Of a stretch of 64,000 bases of DNA, positions 25,852-33,882 are shown piece after piece. The DNA comes from Candidatus Saccharibacteria bacterium oral taxon 955 (GTDB lineage Bacteria; Patescibacteriota; Saccharimonadia; Saccharimonadales; Saccharimonadaceae). The stretch is taken from contig CP047918.1 in assembly GCA_010202265.1 (NCBI GenBank), positions 1 to 64,000 of the forward strand. Direction: 5' to 3'. Positions within the stretch are counted from its first letter, which is position 1. Each line of letters starts with the position of its first letter. Both the position numbers and the translations under genes were made by a program. The notes below the pieces were generated by a model. It made no database searches and had not been told where the DNA came from. It saw only the letters and a list, made by a program, of their open reading frames with translations.

Positions 25852-27234
25852 ATGGCACTAGTAAAGTCAAAATATGCCTGGTGGGTGCATTTTCTTTTTA
25901 CCCCACACGTTGTCGTATATACCCTGGTTTTCATATTATTTCTAATTAAAGCTCTCGGGACGCTTGATCCAGATTTTGGATGGCATCTGCAGTCGGGTCG
26001 TTATATTTTGGAACACGGCATACCGACACACGATATATTTACCTATACTGCGCGTGATTTTCCTTGGATACATCACGAGTGGCTGGCTGACGTTTTATCA
26101 GCAAGCATCTACCAGGTCGGTGGATACTGGTTGTTGGGCTTTGTTTTTGCTTCATTATGGACAGCTTCAGTATGGTTGGTGTCGCGTAAAAACCCGCTAC
26201 CAATTGTTACGCTGATTTCTACCTGCGTCATGTTAAGTTTTTCTGGCGTCAGGGCGATGACGTGGACAGTGTTTTTCTGTGCTATTTTGTATATTTTACT
26301 ACACAGAAGAGGTCGAGCGTGGTGGTGGATTCCCCTACTGATGCTTTTTTGGGCAAATATGCATGGTGGGTTTGTGTTGGGGCTTGCTTACATCGTATGG
26401 AAATCTTTCAAGGAACACTCTTTTATAATCGCAGGTGTTATGATTGCCTCGGTTCTTGTAACGTTTATCACCCCTTATGGCCCTGGTATGTATCTAGAAG
26501 TGTGGCGTACGCTTGTTGATAGCGATTTGCACACCAACATTCAGGAGTGGAGTTCGTTTGCGCTAACGATACCAGCGATTACTGTTGTAGGAATATGGGT
26601 TGGTGTCAGGGCTATGACGGTATCTCCGTGGTGGCGCGCGATAGTTTCGTTTGAGACGCTACTTCTCATTGCTAGTTTTTCAAGTATTCGTAGTCTACCG
26701 CTATTTTGTCTTTTTGCCTTAGGCTGGTTGTCAATAACGTTTAAAAAGATGAAGATCAATAGATCAGCAGCCTCCAAGCTACTTCGTCCAATCAATGGGC
26801 TTATATCGATAGTTGCTGTAGTCTTTGTGCTTGTGATGGCGACTGGAGTGTACGATGCGCTAAAAGGCGTTAAAGTTGACCCAGAGTCTAGTCAGCCACA
26901 AAAAATTATCCAAGCGCTTCGAGATAGACCTTGTGAAGGAGCGGTTTTTAACTCATATAATATCGGTGGATATTTTATATGGAAACTGCCAAATACCCCC
27001 GTGTATATCGATGGACGAATGCCTAGCTGGGAGTATGACGGTAAAAAATACATGAACATATACAAAGATGTGCTCACCAATTCTAACGTCCAAAAACGAG
27101 AATTTTCCGTCCACAATATCAAGTGTGTAGTTATGGAAGAGAGGAGTGATATTATAAAATGCCTCCAACACGACGGATGGAGGCATGAGATAACCGATAG
27201 AGGCTACACTTTATCGCGTCGAGGCGCCGTATGA
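25852..27234 (+). CDS. Polytopic membrane protein, GT-C glycosyltransferase-like
   Basis: The 460-residue protein has about nine to ten transmembrane helices. Near the N-terminus the segment GTLDPDFGWHLQSGRYILE is followed by an HHEWLADV motif. This resembles the first external loop of GT-C type membrane glycosyltransferases, which use lipid-linked sugars, but the donor and target are unknown. A C-terminal external domain of about 120 residues contains YIDGRMPSWEYDG. I chose ATG 25852: a TATAGT ends six bases before it, and earlier in-frame codons lie inside the tRNA. Its end overlaps the convergent pilin gene 7 by 24 bp. Confidence 0.75.
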   Translation: MALVKSKYAWWVHFLFTPHVVVYTLVFILFLIKALGTLDPDFGWHLQSGRYILEHGIPTHDIFTYTARDFPWIHHEWLADVLSASIYQVGGYWLLGFVFASLWTASVWLVSRKNPLPIVTLISTCVMLSFSGVRAMTWTVFFCAILYILLHRRGRAWWWIPLLMLFWANMHGGFVLGLAYIVWKSFKEHSFIIAGVMIASVLVTFITPYGPGMYLEVWRTLVDSDLHTNIQEWSSFALTIPAITVVGIWVGVRAMTVSPWWRAIVSFETLLLIASFSSIRSLPLFCLFALGWLSITFKKMKINRSAASKLLRPINGLISIVAVVFVLVMATGVYDALKGVKVDPESSQPQKIIQALRDRPCEGAVFNSYNIGGYFIWKLPNTPVYIDGRMPSWEYDGKKYMNIYKDVLTNSNVQKREFSVHNIKCVVMEERSDIIKCLQHDGWRHEITDRGYTLSRRGAV

Positions 27235-27642
27235 ACCAGATCTAGTACCGATGCCCGACCCTGAGCCAGATGGTATGAGACTATTGATGACAAAGTTTAC
27301 TGCCGCGTAAGCGAGAATCGCGATTATGATACCTACTAGAGCGTAGAGAATCGTATTTTTAGCCGCCTGAACCTGCGAGGCGTCACCTCCAGAGATGACG
27401 TAGCGAAGACCACCGATCACGATCATAATCACAGCAATTGCACCAACTATAAATAGCAAAACGCTACTGATCTCTGAAAATACGCCAGAATTACCAAATA
27501 GGTCAGCTGGCTGTTGGGCGCCACGTGCTGAAACCGCCCCATCGGCAATAGTTCCAACTGCTGATGCTTGAGTAATACCAACTATGGTAACAGATGCAAC
27601 CAATGTAGCTGCAATAACAAGTAGATTGAGCGAACGTTTCAT
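27211..27642 (-). CDS. T4SS pilin-like protein 7
   Basis: The 143-residue protein has a signal peptide (about 1-28, ending ASA), QPADLFGNSGVFSEI, two helices around RYVISGGDASQVQAAKNT, and a Ser/Gly-rich C-terminal tail not present in the other copies. It is the closest match to protein 6, yet it lies 3 kb away on the opposite strand. ATG 27642 is preceded by GAGGAG; earlier in-frame codons lack this. A TATACT lies upstream at about 27681-27686 on the minus strand. Confidence 0.85.
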   Translation of the reverse strand: MKRSLNLLVIAATLVASVTIVGITQASAVGTIADGAVSARGAQQPADLFGNSGVFSEISSVLLFIVGAIAVIMIVIGGLRYVISGGDASQVQAAKNTILYALVGIIIAILAYAAVNFVINSLIPSGSGSGIGTRSGSYGASTR

Positions 27643-27770
27643 AGATTCTCCTCTTGGTTGTTTGCTGACATCTCTGACTCTAGTATACACGGATTACTAC
27701 TCTCTGCTAGTACCTCTGTACTTGATGTGTAGTTTGTGCTACACTGACGGGAGTCCACTTAGTATATTTT

Positions 27771-27863
27771 GGAGGAGTACCCAAGTGGCTGAAGGGGACG
27801 GTTTGCTAAATCGTTAGTGTGGGGAGACCTGCAGCGGGAGTTCGAATCTCCCCTCCTCCGCCA
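27771..27863 (+). tRNA. tRNA-Ser(GCU)
   Basis: Acceptor GGAGGAG pairs with CTCCTCC, discriminator G, encoded CCA. The anticodon loop TTGCTAA gives GCU. A long variable arm confirms the serine class. An extended -10 TGC-TACACT lies about 30 bp upstream. Confidence 0.95.
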
Positions 27864-27978
27864 AATAAAATAGAGGTTCTATAGGACCTCTATTTTTCAA
27901 TTAACCATTGATGCCGCCTAGAGGGTCTATGTATTAGCGCCTTATACCCACAGGTAGTACTCATGCTATAATTTAATT

Positions 27979-28614
27979 ATGCAACCCGATCAGGATTCAA
28001 ACAGAGACTGGCAGAAGCCACGAGAAACTACTCCGCAAGCTCCGTACGAAGCAGTTGATGACCAGGAGTATGGTAACAAGCCTCTGACCGATAGTGACCC
28101 TCAGGATAAATCGGATCAGCTTAATTCAAATGACAATTCTCAAAGCGACGACGACACTGCCCTATTAAGATGGGAGGGAACAGAATATATACATCAGGAT
28201 CGCAATGTCCTCTGGTATGTTGGTGTAGCGGCGGTGTCCGCGATATTGGTTGCTGTTGCTCTATTGGTCTTTCGTTCAATTACATTTGCTATTCTTGTGC
28301 CGGTAATGTCCGTGGCACTGATTATATACGTGCGACGACCACCTACAACTCTTCACTACATCTTGAGTAGAAAGGGTCTCCATGTGGATGATCGTCTATT
28401 TTCGTATAATCAGTTTAAATCCTTTGGTGTTGTCAGACACGACCGCCATCACTCGGTAGTGCTCGTGCCACGCAAGCGATTTCAGATCGGACAAACTATC
28501 TACTTCCCCGAAGAGATCGGTGAACAGCTGGTAGACATGCTTGCAGCTAGGCTGCCAATGAAGGAAGTAAAGCCAGATTTTATAGATCGACTACTGGAAC
28601 GGCTCCGACTCTAG
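27979..28614 (+). CDS. Two-helix membrane protein with acidic N-terminus, unknown function
   Basis: I do not recognise this 211-residue protein. About 75 N-terminal residues are polar, with many Asp, Gln and Ser and no likely structure. Two transmembrane helices (about 77-120) are followed by a basic cytoplasmic-type domain of about 90 residues, containing HYILSRKGLHVDDRLFSYNQ. This layout resembles PH-like membrane proteins, but the match is only by eye. TATAAT ends exactly six bases before the ATG, so the mRNA is probably leaderless. Confidence 0.75.
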   Translation: MQPDQDSNRDWQKPRETTPQAPYEAVDDQEYGNKPLTDSDPQDKSDQLNSNDNSQSDDDTALLRWEGTEYIHQDRNVLWYVGVAAVSAILVAVALLVFRSITFAILVPVMSVALIIYVRRPPTTLHYILSRKGLHVDDRLFSYNQFKSFGVVRHDRHHSVVLVPRKRFQIGQTIYFPEEIGEQLVDMLAARLPMKEVKPDFIDRLLERLRL

Positions 28615-28662
28615 TGCTTGCTATCACCTCTTAAGTATGGTAATATAATCGCTGTTAGGTAT

Positions 28663-28739
28663 GCACCCGTAGCTCAGCTGGATAGAGCGTTTGCTTGCGG
28701 AGCAAGAGGTCGTACGTTCGAATCGTATCGGGTGTACCA
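28663..28739 (+). tRNA. tRNA-Arg(GCG)
   Basis: Acceptor GCACCCG pairs with CGGGTGT (one G-U), discriminator A, encoded CCA. The anticodon stem TTTGC/GCAAG frames the loop TTGCGGA, anticodon GCG. D-loop A20 fits arginine identity. Most bacteria use ACG (edited to ICG) for these codons, so GCG is unusual. Confidence 0.9.
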
Positions 28740-28742
28740 AAT

Positions 28743-28773
28743 AAAAAAGGCTTCTTACATGGAAGTCTTTTTT
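28743..28773. terminator. Bidirectional terminator between two tRNA genes
   Basis: AAAAAAGGCTTC pairs with GAAGTCTTTTTT (12 bp with one G-U) around a 7-base loop. It has T-runs in both directions and ends 3 bp from the convergent tRNA-Ser(CGA), so it can serve both tRNAs. Confidence 0.82.
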
Positions 28774-28776
28774 ATT

Positions 28777-28864
28777 TGGCGGAGAGAGAGGGATTCGAAC
28801 CCTCGGTACCTTGCGGTACACCGCTTTTCGAGAGCGGCCAGTTCAACCACTCCTGCACCTCTCC
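28777..28864 (-). tRNA. tRNA-Ser(CGA)
   Basis: On the minus strand GGAGAGG pairs with TCTCTCC, discriminator G, encoded CCA. The anticodon loop CTCGAAA gives CGA. The variable arm is long, as expected for serine. Confidence 0.95.
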
Positions 28865-28904
28865 ACTGTGGCCGTATATCAGATTATAACAGATAATAAA
28901 ATTA

Positions 28905-28942
28905 GGCCAGCACCACCCCTAAACTTTAGGGTAGTGCTGGCC
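28905..28942 (-). terminator. Strong hairpin terminator
   Basis: GGCCAGCAC-C-ACCCCTAAA pairs with TTTAGGGTAGTGCTGGCC, a near-perfect 18-bp stem. On the minus strand it is followed by TAATTTTATT. It lies 18 bp after the stop of the 28961-29680 gene. Confidence 0.85.
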
Positions 28943-28960
28943 GACATACACTGCACCGAC

Positions 28961-29680
28961 TCACTTTATGCTGATATCCTCCTCTCCTGCCGCAATAACA
29001 ACGATATTATCGCTCTCTGGGCGTCCATCGTCGTTATAGACCTGCATCGGGCTACGAGTTAAGTATGAGGCCAAGCCACGAAGCTCACACCCGTAGTGCG
29101 ACAGAGGAAAACGGTTAGGGCTATAGGTCAGTTCCTTCTCGTCGGCAACCGCTACTAAGTGCTTGATATTCTCAAACAAGTAGTCAGCGTCGTCGAGGTT
29201 GGAGATTGTTACACCTGGCGTCCTCTTGAGAATATTGAAGGCGCGAATAAAAACGGCCTTCGTGAGACTCTCTATGTCGTTACGACCGTTCTTTTCGGCT
29301 CTCGCGGCATAGTTGATACCGTTTGGATCACTTGGCTTTACGCCCCAGGTTGGCCGAAGCGTAATTACGAAGTTTTTGCGGATACCCCCGACAAGGAAAT
29401 CGAACGGGATACTTATATCGTACGTCCGATCCGTTACCGATACTGGCCGGAACTCGTATAGCGGCCACGCTACAAACCGAAAGTGATTTCGGTAAAGCTT
29501 AGCGTTATCAATACCGTCACGCTTTTCTAGTGGTATATCAGACTGTCTGTTTAGTTTGAAGTGTCCTCCTCGCAGGAGCACACCTTCGATTCCAGGCTCG
29601 GGACGTCTAATAACCTTGGTGATAATGGCAGCCGAAGTTAGTACCCCGACCACAGCAATCAGGAAACTCCACACGTTCAT
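28961..29680 (-). CDS. Single-pass membrane protein, unknown function (possibly band-7-like)
   Basis: The 239-residue protein has an N-terminal transmembrane helix (about 4-23) followed by a soluble domain. EPGIEGVLLRGGHFKLN near residue 28 and an alternating beta pattern resemble the start of SPFH/band-7 domains, but the match is weak, so I leave function open. A good Shine-Dalgarno sequence GAAGGGGG lies four bases before the ATG. It is monocistronic, with its own terminator. Confidence 0.65.
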   Translation of the reverse strand: MNVWSFLIAVVGVLTSAAIITKVIRRPEPGIEGVLLRGGHFKLNRQSDIPLEKRDGIDNAKLYRNHFRFVAWPLYEFRPVSVTDRTYDISIPFDFLVGGIRKNFVITLRPTWGVKPSDPNGINYAARAEKNGRNDIESLTKAVFIRAFNILKRTPGVTISNLDDADYLFENIKHLVAVADEKELTYSPNRFPLSHYGCELRGLASYLTRSPMQVYNDDGRPESDNIVVIAAGEEDISIK

Positions 29681-29820
29681 TTTGCCCCCTTCAAAGGGTA
29701 GTGTACATCAAACAACATCCTATATGTCTAATTCATAAGGACTGTATCTAAATATATAATGTTATTTTGACCCCATCAAGCATAGCCAGCTCTATATTGG
29801 TGGTGCGGTATACTGGATTC

Positions 29821-30219
29821 ATGGAAGATTCGATATTTACAAAAATTATCAAAGGGGAAATTCCCTGTCACAAAATCTACGAAGACGAAACGGTGATAGC
29901 CTTTTTAGACGTACATCCGCAGGTTGAGGGTCACACCTTGGTTATACCCAAGCAACAGGTAGATCATCTGTGGGATCTTGATGATGGCTTGTATAATCAC
30001 CTCTGGAGTGTAGCGAAAAAACTAGCAGTACATATTCGTGATCGAGTACCTGAGCCACGAGTTAGTGCGCTGGTGATGGGGTATGGAGTACCGCATGCTC
30101 ATATTCACCTAATCCCGATCGCCAGTGAGGACGATATAAGAAAACCTCAGGATACCGAAAGTCCTATTAACCACGAAGCTCTGGCAAAGGTGGCGGAAAA
30201 GCTCCGTTTTGATGATTAA
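29821..30219 (+). CDS. HIT-family nucleotide hydrolase
   Basis: HIT proteins cleave nucleoside 5'-phosphate derivatives such as dinucleoside polyphosphates or AMP-lysine. This 132-residue form has FTKIIKGEIPCHKIYED at the N-terminus and the active-site triad HAHIHLIPI near residue 100. TATACT ends exactly six bases before ATG 29821, supporting this start over one 54 bases upstream and predicting a leaderless mRNA. rlmH overlaps its end by 8 bp. Confidence 0.92.
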   Translation: MEDSIFTKIIKGEIPCHKIYEDETVIAFLDVHPQVEGHTLVIPKQQVDHLWDLDDGLYNHLWSVAKKLAVHIRDRVPEPRVSALVMGYGVPHAHIHLIPIASEDDIRKPQDTESPINHEALAKVAEKLRFDD

Positions 30220-30667
30220 GGTCGTTGCTATTGGCAAGCGTCATGAGGCGTGGATAGACGATGGCCTAAAACGCTACTCTAAGCGCCTTGGTGGTTCATG
30301 GTCGGTCGAGTGGACACTTTTACCACATAGTGCTCGCAAGGGCCAGGAGGCGCGTCAGGAAGAGTCTGGACGCATATTATCACGTATAAAAGACGACGAA
30401 TACGTTATTCTGCTTGATGAACGTGGCAAACTCCTCGACTCCCCTGCTCTATCGTGTGCATTAACTGAAGCAATGGGGTCGGGTCGAGTGATAACGATAA
30501 TTATAGGTGGTGCTTACGGTGTGGACGACACGGTTGTGCAACGTGCTAATCTTGTTTGGTCACTATCCCCACTTGTTTTTCCGCACCAACTAGTTAGGCT
30601 GATTCTCGTTGAGCAGTTATATCGAGCGCAGGCGATTTATGCGGGACACCCCTATCACCACGAGTAG
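30212..30667 (+). CDS. rlmH: 23S rRNA pseudouridine-1915 N3-methyltransferase RlmH
   Basis: RlmH is a SPOUT enzyme that methylates pseudouridine 1915 in helix 69 of 23S rRNA, using S-adenosylmethionine. The 151 residues match the family length. IIGGAYGVDD is the cofactor-binding knot and the C-terminus HPYHHE is the family hallmark. It starts at ATG 30212, 8 bp inside the HIT gene, so the two are co-translated. Confidence 0.95.
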   Translation: MIKVVAIGKRHEAWIDDGLKRYSKRLGGSWSVEWTLLPHSARKGQEARQEESGRILSRIKDDEYVILLDERGKLLDSPALSCALTEAMGSGRVITIIIGGAYGVDDTVVQRANLVWSLSPLVFPHQLVRLILVEQLYRAQAIYAGHPYHHE

Positions 30668-30694
30668 TCGCAGTATATATAAATTGACATACTA

Positions 30695-30723
30695 TTGACA
30701 ATTTATCACGTTTATGCTAAGTT
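30695..30723 (+). promoter_or_regulatory. Extended -10 promoter, shared-spacer class
   Basis: TTGACA (30695-30700), 17-bp spacer ending GTTTATGC, and TAAGTT (30718-30723) with TGC extension. The spacer closely matches those of the promoters at 40009-40037 and 55297-55325. Confidence 0.7.
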
Positions 30724-30755
30724 AAATAGTGTTACATAACGTAATACAAAAATAT

Positions 30756-31124
30756 ATGGAAACACTAGCAAACATAGCAAACAAAATTATGACAGGTATC
30801 AGCCTGGCAACTGCCATGGGTGTGTTTATGCACGATGGTCGTGTCGATAGAGCGACAATGGCGGCACTTGATCAACCAACAAGTAGCGCACCTGCTTCAG
30901 ATACAGATCAGAGCCTCGGGGAGCGTATCAAGGCGGTCGTAGAAGTCGACGCTCATACTCACCCTGATCACAATACTGCGAAAAGTCTGATCAATAGTTT
31001 TCAGTACCAATCACCGAGCGTTCCGCCGCGTAAAGAGGACGCCAACAAGCTCTCGCTTCGTCAGATCGAGATTGGCGCTGGTCGTCATGCGTTTGATAAT
31101 GCTAACCTACCGATTCTCGACTAG
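30756..31124 (+). CDS. Small protein of unknown function with N-terminal hydrophobic helix
   Basis: I do not recognise this 122-residue protein. A hydrophobic stretch, GISLATAMGVFM, near residue 12 could be a membrane anchor or signal; the rest is polar with several His (DAHTHPDHN) that might bind metal. ATG 30756 is preferred because it gives a 32-nt leader resembling that of the 55364 gene (both contain AATACAAAAATA); a GTG at 30729 is the alternative. Its end overlaps the convergent valS end by 4 bp. Confidence 0.6.
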   Translation: METLANIANKIMTGISLATAMGVFMHDGRVDRATMAALDQPTSSAPASDTDQSLGERIKAVVEVDAHTHPDHNTAKSLINSFQYQSPSVPPRKEDANKLSLRQIEIGAGRHAFDNANLPILD

Positions 31125-33685
31125 ATAGTACTTGTGTCAGATAAGACAACTAGCTCAGCTTCAAGGCGCTCAACAAGCGCCTTTTTGCTGGTGAGTTGTT
31201 TGCGTGACTCCTCAACCAGGTCGGCCGGCGCCTTCTCGATGTACTTCTTGTTTGCGAGGCGACTCTCGAGTGTGGCCATGTGTTGGCGAGTCTCTGCTAG
31301 TCGCTTTTCGAGATTAGACTGGTGCTCATAGAGAGTTTCGGTGTCGAGATCTAGCCAGGCGTCACGACCACTTGTTGCTAGGCGAAGCCCACGTGGCTGG
31401 TCTACGCGCTCAACTGATTTGGCACGCGCTAGTTTCTGAATTAGCTCCACATTGTCTTCGACCAGAGAGTCATCCATATAGAGGATACTGTAGCGTTCAT
31501 TACCTGGTAGTTCGCTCATGACGTATCGAGCTTCGCTGACAAGCTTCTTCAAACGACCAAACTCTGCGGCTGCTAATTCGCTACACTCTTTTTGAGTTGG
31601 CCACGAATCCCCAGCCAGTAGGTTGTCGTGCCAGTTTAGGCTTTGCCAGATTGTTTCGGTGACAAAAGGTGCAAATGGATGCGACAAACGTAGTATCGTA
31701 TCAAGCACGTAAGCGCTCATGCTGGCGTGATTTTCGATCTTGCTAGTCTCGACATACCAGTCAGCCACGTCGTCCCAAACGATGTGATAAACAGTTTCGG
31801 CCGCTTCGGCGAAACGGTATTCAGCGATCTGCTTTTCGATCTTAGCGGCAGCTTGATTGAGGCGGTGAACTATCCAGTGGTCAGCCAGAGACTTTGGTTT
31901 TGGGTCGATTGTTGGTACGATATCTCCAACGTTTGAAATGATAAACCGCGCTACATTCCAGAGCTTATTGCAGAAGTTGCGTCCAGCAACAACTTTTCCA
32001 GTGCTAAACGCCTGACTCTGGGCGGCTGATCGGCTAGCGATTATTCCCATGCGTAGAGCGTCTGAGCCGTATTCGGCGATTGCTTCCATCGGATTTATCA
32101 CATTTCCTTTTGATTTGCTCATCTTTTGTCCGCGTCCATCAAGCACCATACCGTGAAGATATACATGTTTAAATGGAATTTGGTCAGTCATATACTCACC
32201 TAGCATGATCATACGCGCTACCCAGCGATCAAGTATGTCGAAACCTGTTTCCATGACGTCACTTGGGTAGAAGCGGGCTAGTTGTCCATTATCGAGGACG
32301 TCGGTAGTGATAAATGGCCACTGACCACTTGAGAACCAGGTATCAAAAGTATCCTCTTCGCGAATATATGTTGTGTTATTAACTACAATACGCTCTTGAT
32401 CGACCTGCTCGTTGTATATCCAATCACTCGGGTCACTCTCGTTACGAAAAGCTGGGATTGGAATGCCCCATGGGATTTGACGGCTAATATTCCAGTCGCG
32501 TAGACCTTCTAGATAATTTGCCAGTATCACTCCCCTATTCTCTGGGCTAAAGGTGATCTTACCACTCCTGATTGTCTCGATCGCACGTTTGGCGAGATTG
32601 TCCATCTTGATAAACCACTGGTCTTTGATAAGAGGTTCAATGACACTGCCACACTTGTAGCAGTGTCCTACCGCGTGCTCTATATCTGATTCACCACGAC
32701 AATACTCTCCGAGCTCGAGCGCAGAAAGTACCTTCTTGCGAGCCTCTTCGACTGATAGACCTAGGAATTGTTGAGGAACATTAATCATTTTTCCGTCAAA
32801 TCCGATTACCTGAATTTGTTCTAGGTTGTGGCGCTCACCGATTTCAAAGTCGTTTGGATCGTGTGCTGGGGTAATCTTGACAGCTCCAGTACCGTACTCC
32901 ATGTCTACGTATTCATCAGCTATGATAGGAATCTCACGATCGGTTAGAGGTAGTTGTACCTTTGCGCCAATTAAATCTTTATAGCGTACGTCGTCTGGGT
33001 GAACGGCAACCGCTACGTCGCCTAGCATGGTCTCAGGACGAGTTGTAGCTATGATTATCTCCCCTACTTTATCTAGGGTTGGGTAAGCGATTTTCCAGAG
33101 CTTGCTTTTTTCATTTTTATGCTCCACCTCGATGTCTGAAAAGCTTGTTTGATGAACAGTACAGTAATTAACCATACGTTCACCGCGATAGATAAGTCCA
33201 TCATCCCACAGCTTTTTAAACGTCTTGTAAACAGTCTTGATAACTTTTTTATCAAGCGTAAATACGAGATTGTCCCAGCTGGCACCTACCCCAAGGGCGC
33301 GTAGCTGTAGTTCCATATCGCCCCTTTTTTGATCGACAAAATCCCAGACTTGGCTGTAAAGCTGTTCGCGACTAAAGTCAAACCGGGTTTTACCAAGCTT
33401 TTCAAGCTCTCGTTCGTAAACTACCCATGTCTCAAAGCCAGCATGATCAGCACCGGGAATCAGTACCGCATCGCGTCCCTTCATACGGTAGAATCGGACA
33501 AGGATATCCTCAAGGTTGAATGAAAGAGCGTGGCCGACGTGTAGGTTGCCGTTGGCGTTTGGTGGTGGCATTATTATTGCATACGGCTCGCCCTCCCCTG
33601 TCGGATTAAATACACCTGATTGCTCCCAGAGTGCGTAAATGTTTGGCTCAAATTCGTTTGGTGTGTAGGCTTTTGCTAGATTCAT
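31121..33685 (-). CDS. valS: Valyl-tRNA synthetase
   Basis: This class I synthetase charges tRNA-Val and edits mischarged Thr. The 854 residues have the HIGH motif as HVGH (49-52, within NGNLHVGHA), an editing domain containing TTRPETMLGDVAV, the KMSKS motif in GQKMSKSKGN, an anticodon-binding domain, and a C-terminal coiled coil of about 70 residues. A leader of about 135 nt precedes it, with a TATACT at 33828-33833 on the minus strand. The ATG itself has no clear Shine-Dalgarno sequence, unlike a short overlapping frame just upstream. Confidence 0.97.
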   Translation of the reverse strand: MNLAKAYTPNEFEPNIYALWEQSGVFNPTGEGEPYAIIMPPPNANGNLHVGHALSFNLEDILVRFYRMKGRDAVLIPGADHAGFETWVVYERELEKLGKTRFDFSREQLYSQVWDFVDQKRGDMELQLRALGVGASWDNLVFTLDKKVIKTVYKTFKKLWDDGLIYRGERMVNYCTVHQTSFSDIEVEHKNEKSKLWKIAYPTLDKVGEIIIATTRPETMLGDVAVAVHPDDVRYKDLIGAKVQLPLTDREIPIIADEYVDMEYGTGAVKITPAHDPNDFEIGERHNLEQIQVIGFDGKMINVPQQFLGLSVEEARKKVLSALELGEYCRGESDIEHAVGHCYKCGSVIEPLIKDQWFIKMDNLAKRAIETIRSGKITFSPENRGVILANYLEGLRDWNISRQIPWGIPIPAFRNESDPSDWIYNEQVDQERIVVNNTTYIREEDTFDTWFSSGQWPFITTDVLDNGQLARFYPSDVMETGFDILDRWVARMIMLGEYMTDQIPFKHVYLHGMVLDGRGQKMSKSKGNVINPMEAIAEYGSDALRMGIIASRSAAQSQAFSTGKVVAGRNFCNKLWNVARFIISNVGDIVPTIDPKPKSLADHWIVHRLNQAAAKIEKQIAEYRFAEAAETVYHIVWDDVADWYVETSKIENHASMSAYVLDTILRLSHPFAPFVTETIWQSLNWHDNLLAGDSWPTQKECSELAAAEFGRLKKLVSEARYVMSELPGNERYSILYMDDSLVEDNVELIQKLARAKSVERVDQPRGLRLATSGRDAWLDLDTETLYEHQSNLEKRLAETRQHMATLESRLANKKYIEKAPADLVEESRKQLTSKKALVERLEAELVVLSDTSTI

Positions 33686-33734
33686 GAAAGTTTGATTTCT
33701 TAAAGGTTATATTTTCACGCGAAAAAAGTAGCAT
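33648..33734 (-). other. Candidate leader ORF overlapping the valS start
   Basis: On the minus strand GGAGG (33743-33747) lies eight bases before ATG 33734. This opens a 28-codon frame that ends with TGA inside valS, overlapping its start by 38 bp in another frame. The valS ATG lacks a comparable site, so translation of this leader could help ribosomes reach it. No run of Val codons is present, so a classical attenuator is not supported. Confidence 0.3.
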
Positions 33735-33882
33735 AGGAAATTCCTCCGTGGATTTTCACATGCAAAAATACCACAGTTAATACAGATCCTATTCCCTTTG
33801 TTTTTCCACGTGTTTGTGTTCAGCTCTAGTATACCACATTGTCGCTGTGTTGTCTGTCCTATAAAAAGGGTATAATAACGCT

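Noticed and set aside
28618-28896. Open frames of 60-90 codons on both strands
   Set aside because: They are translations of the tRNA-Arg and tRNA-Ser genes and the hairpin between them.
33686-33870. T-box or Val-codon attenuator in the valS leader
   Set aside because: No T-box sequence, no terminator hairpin and no run of Val codons is visible.
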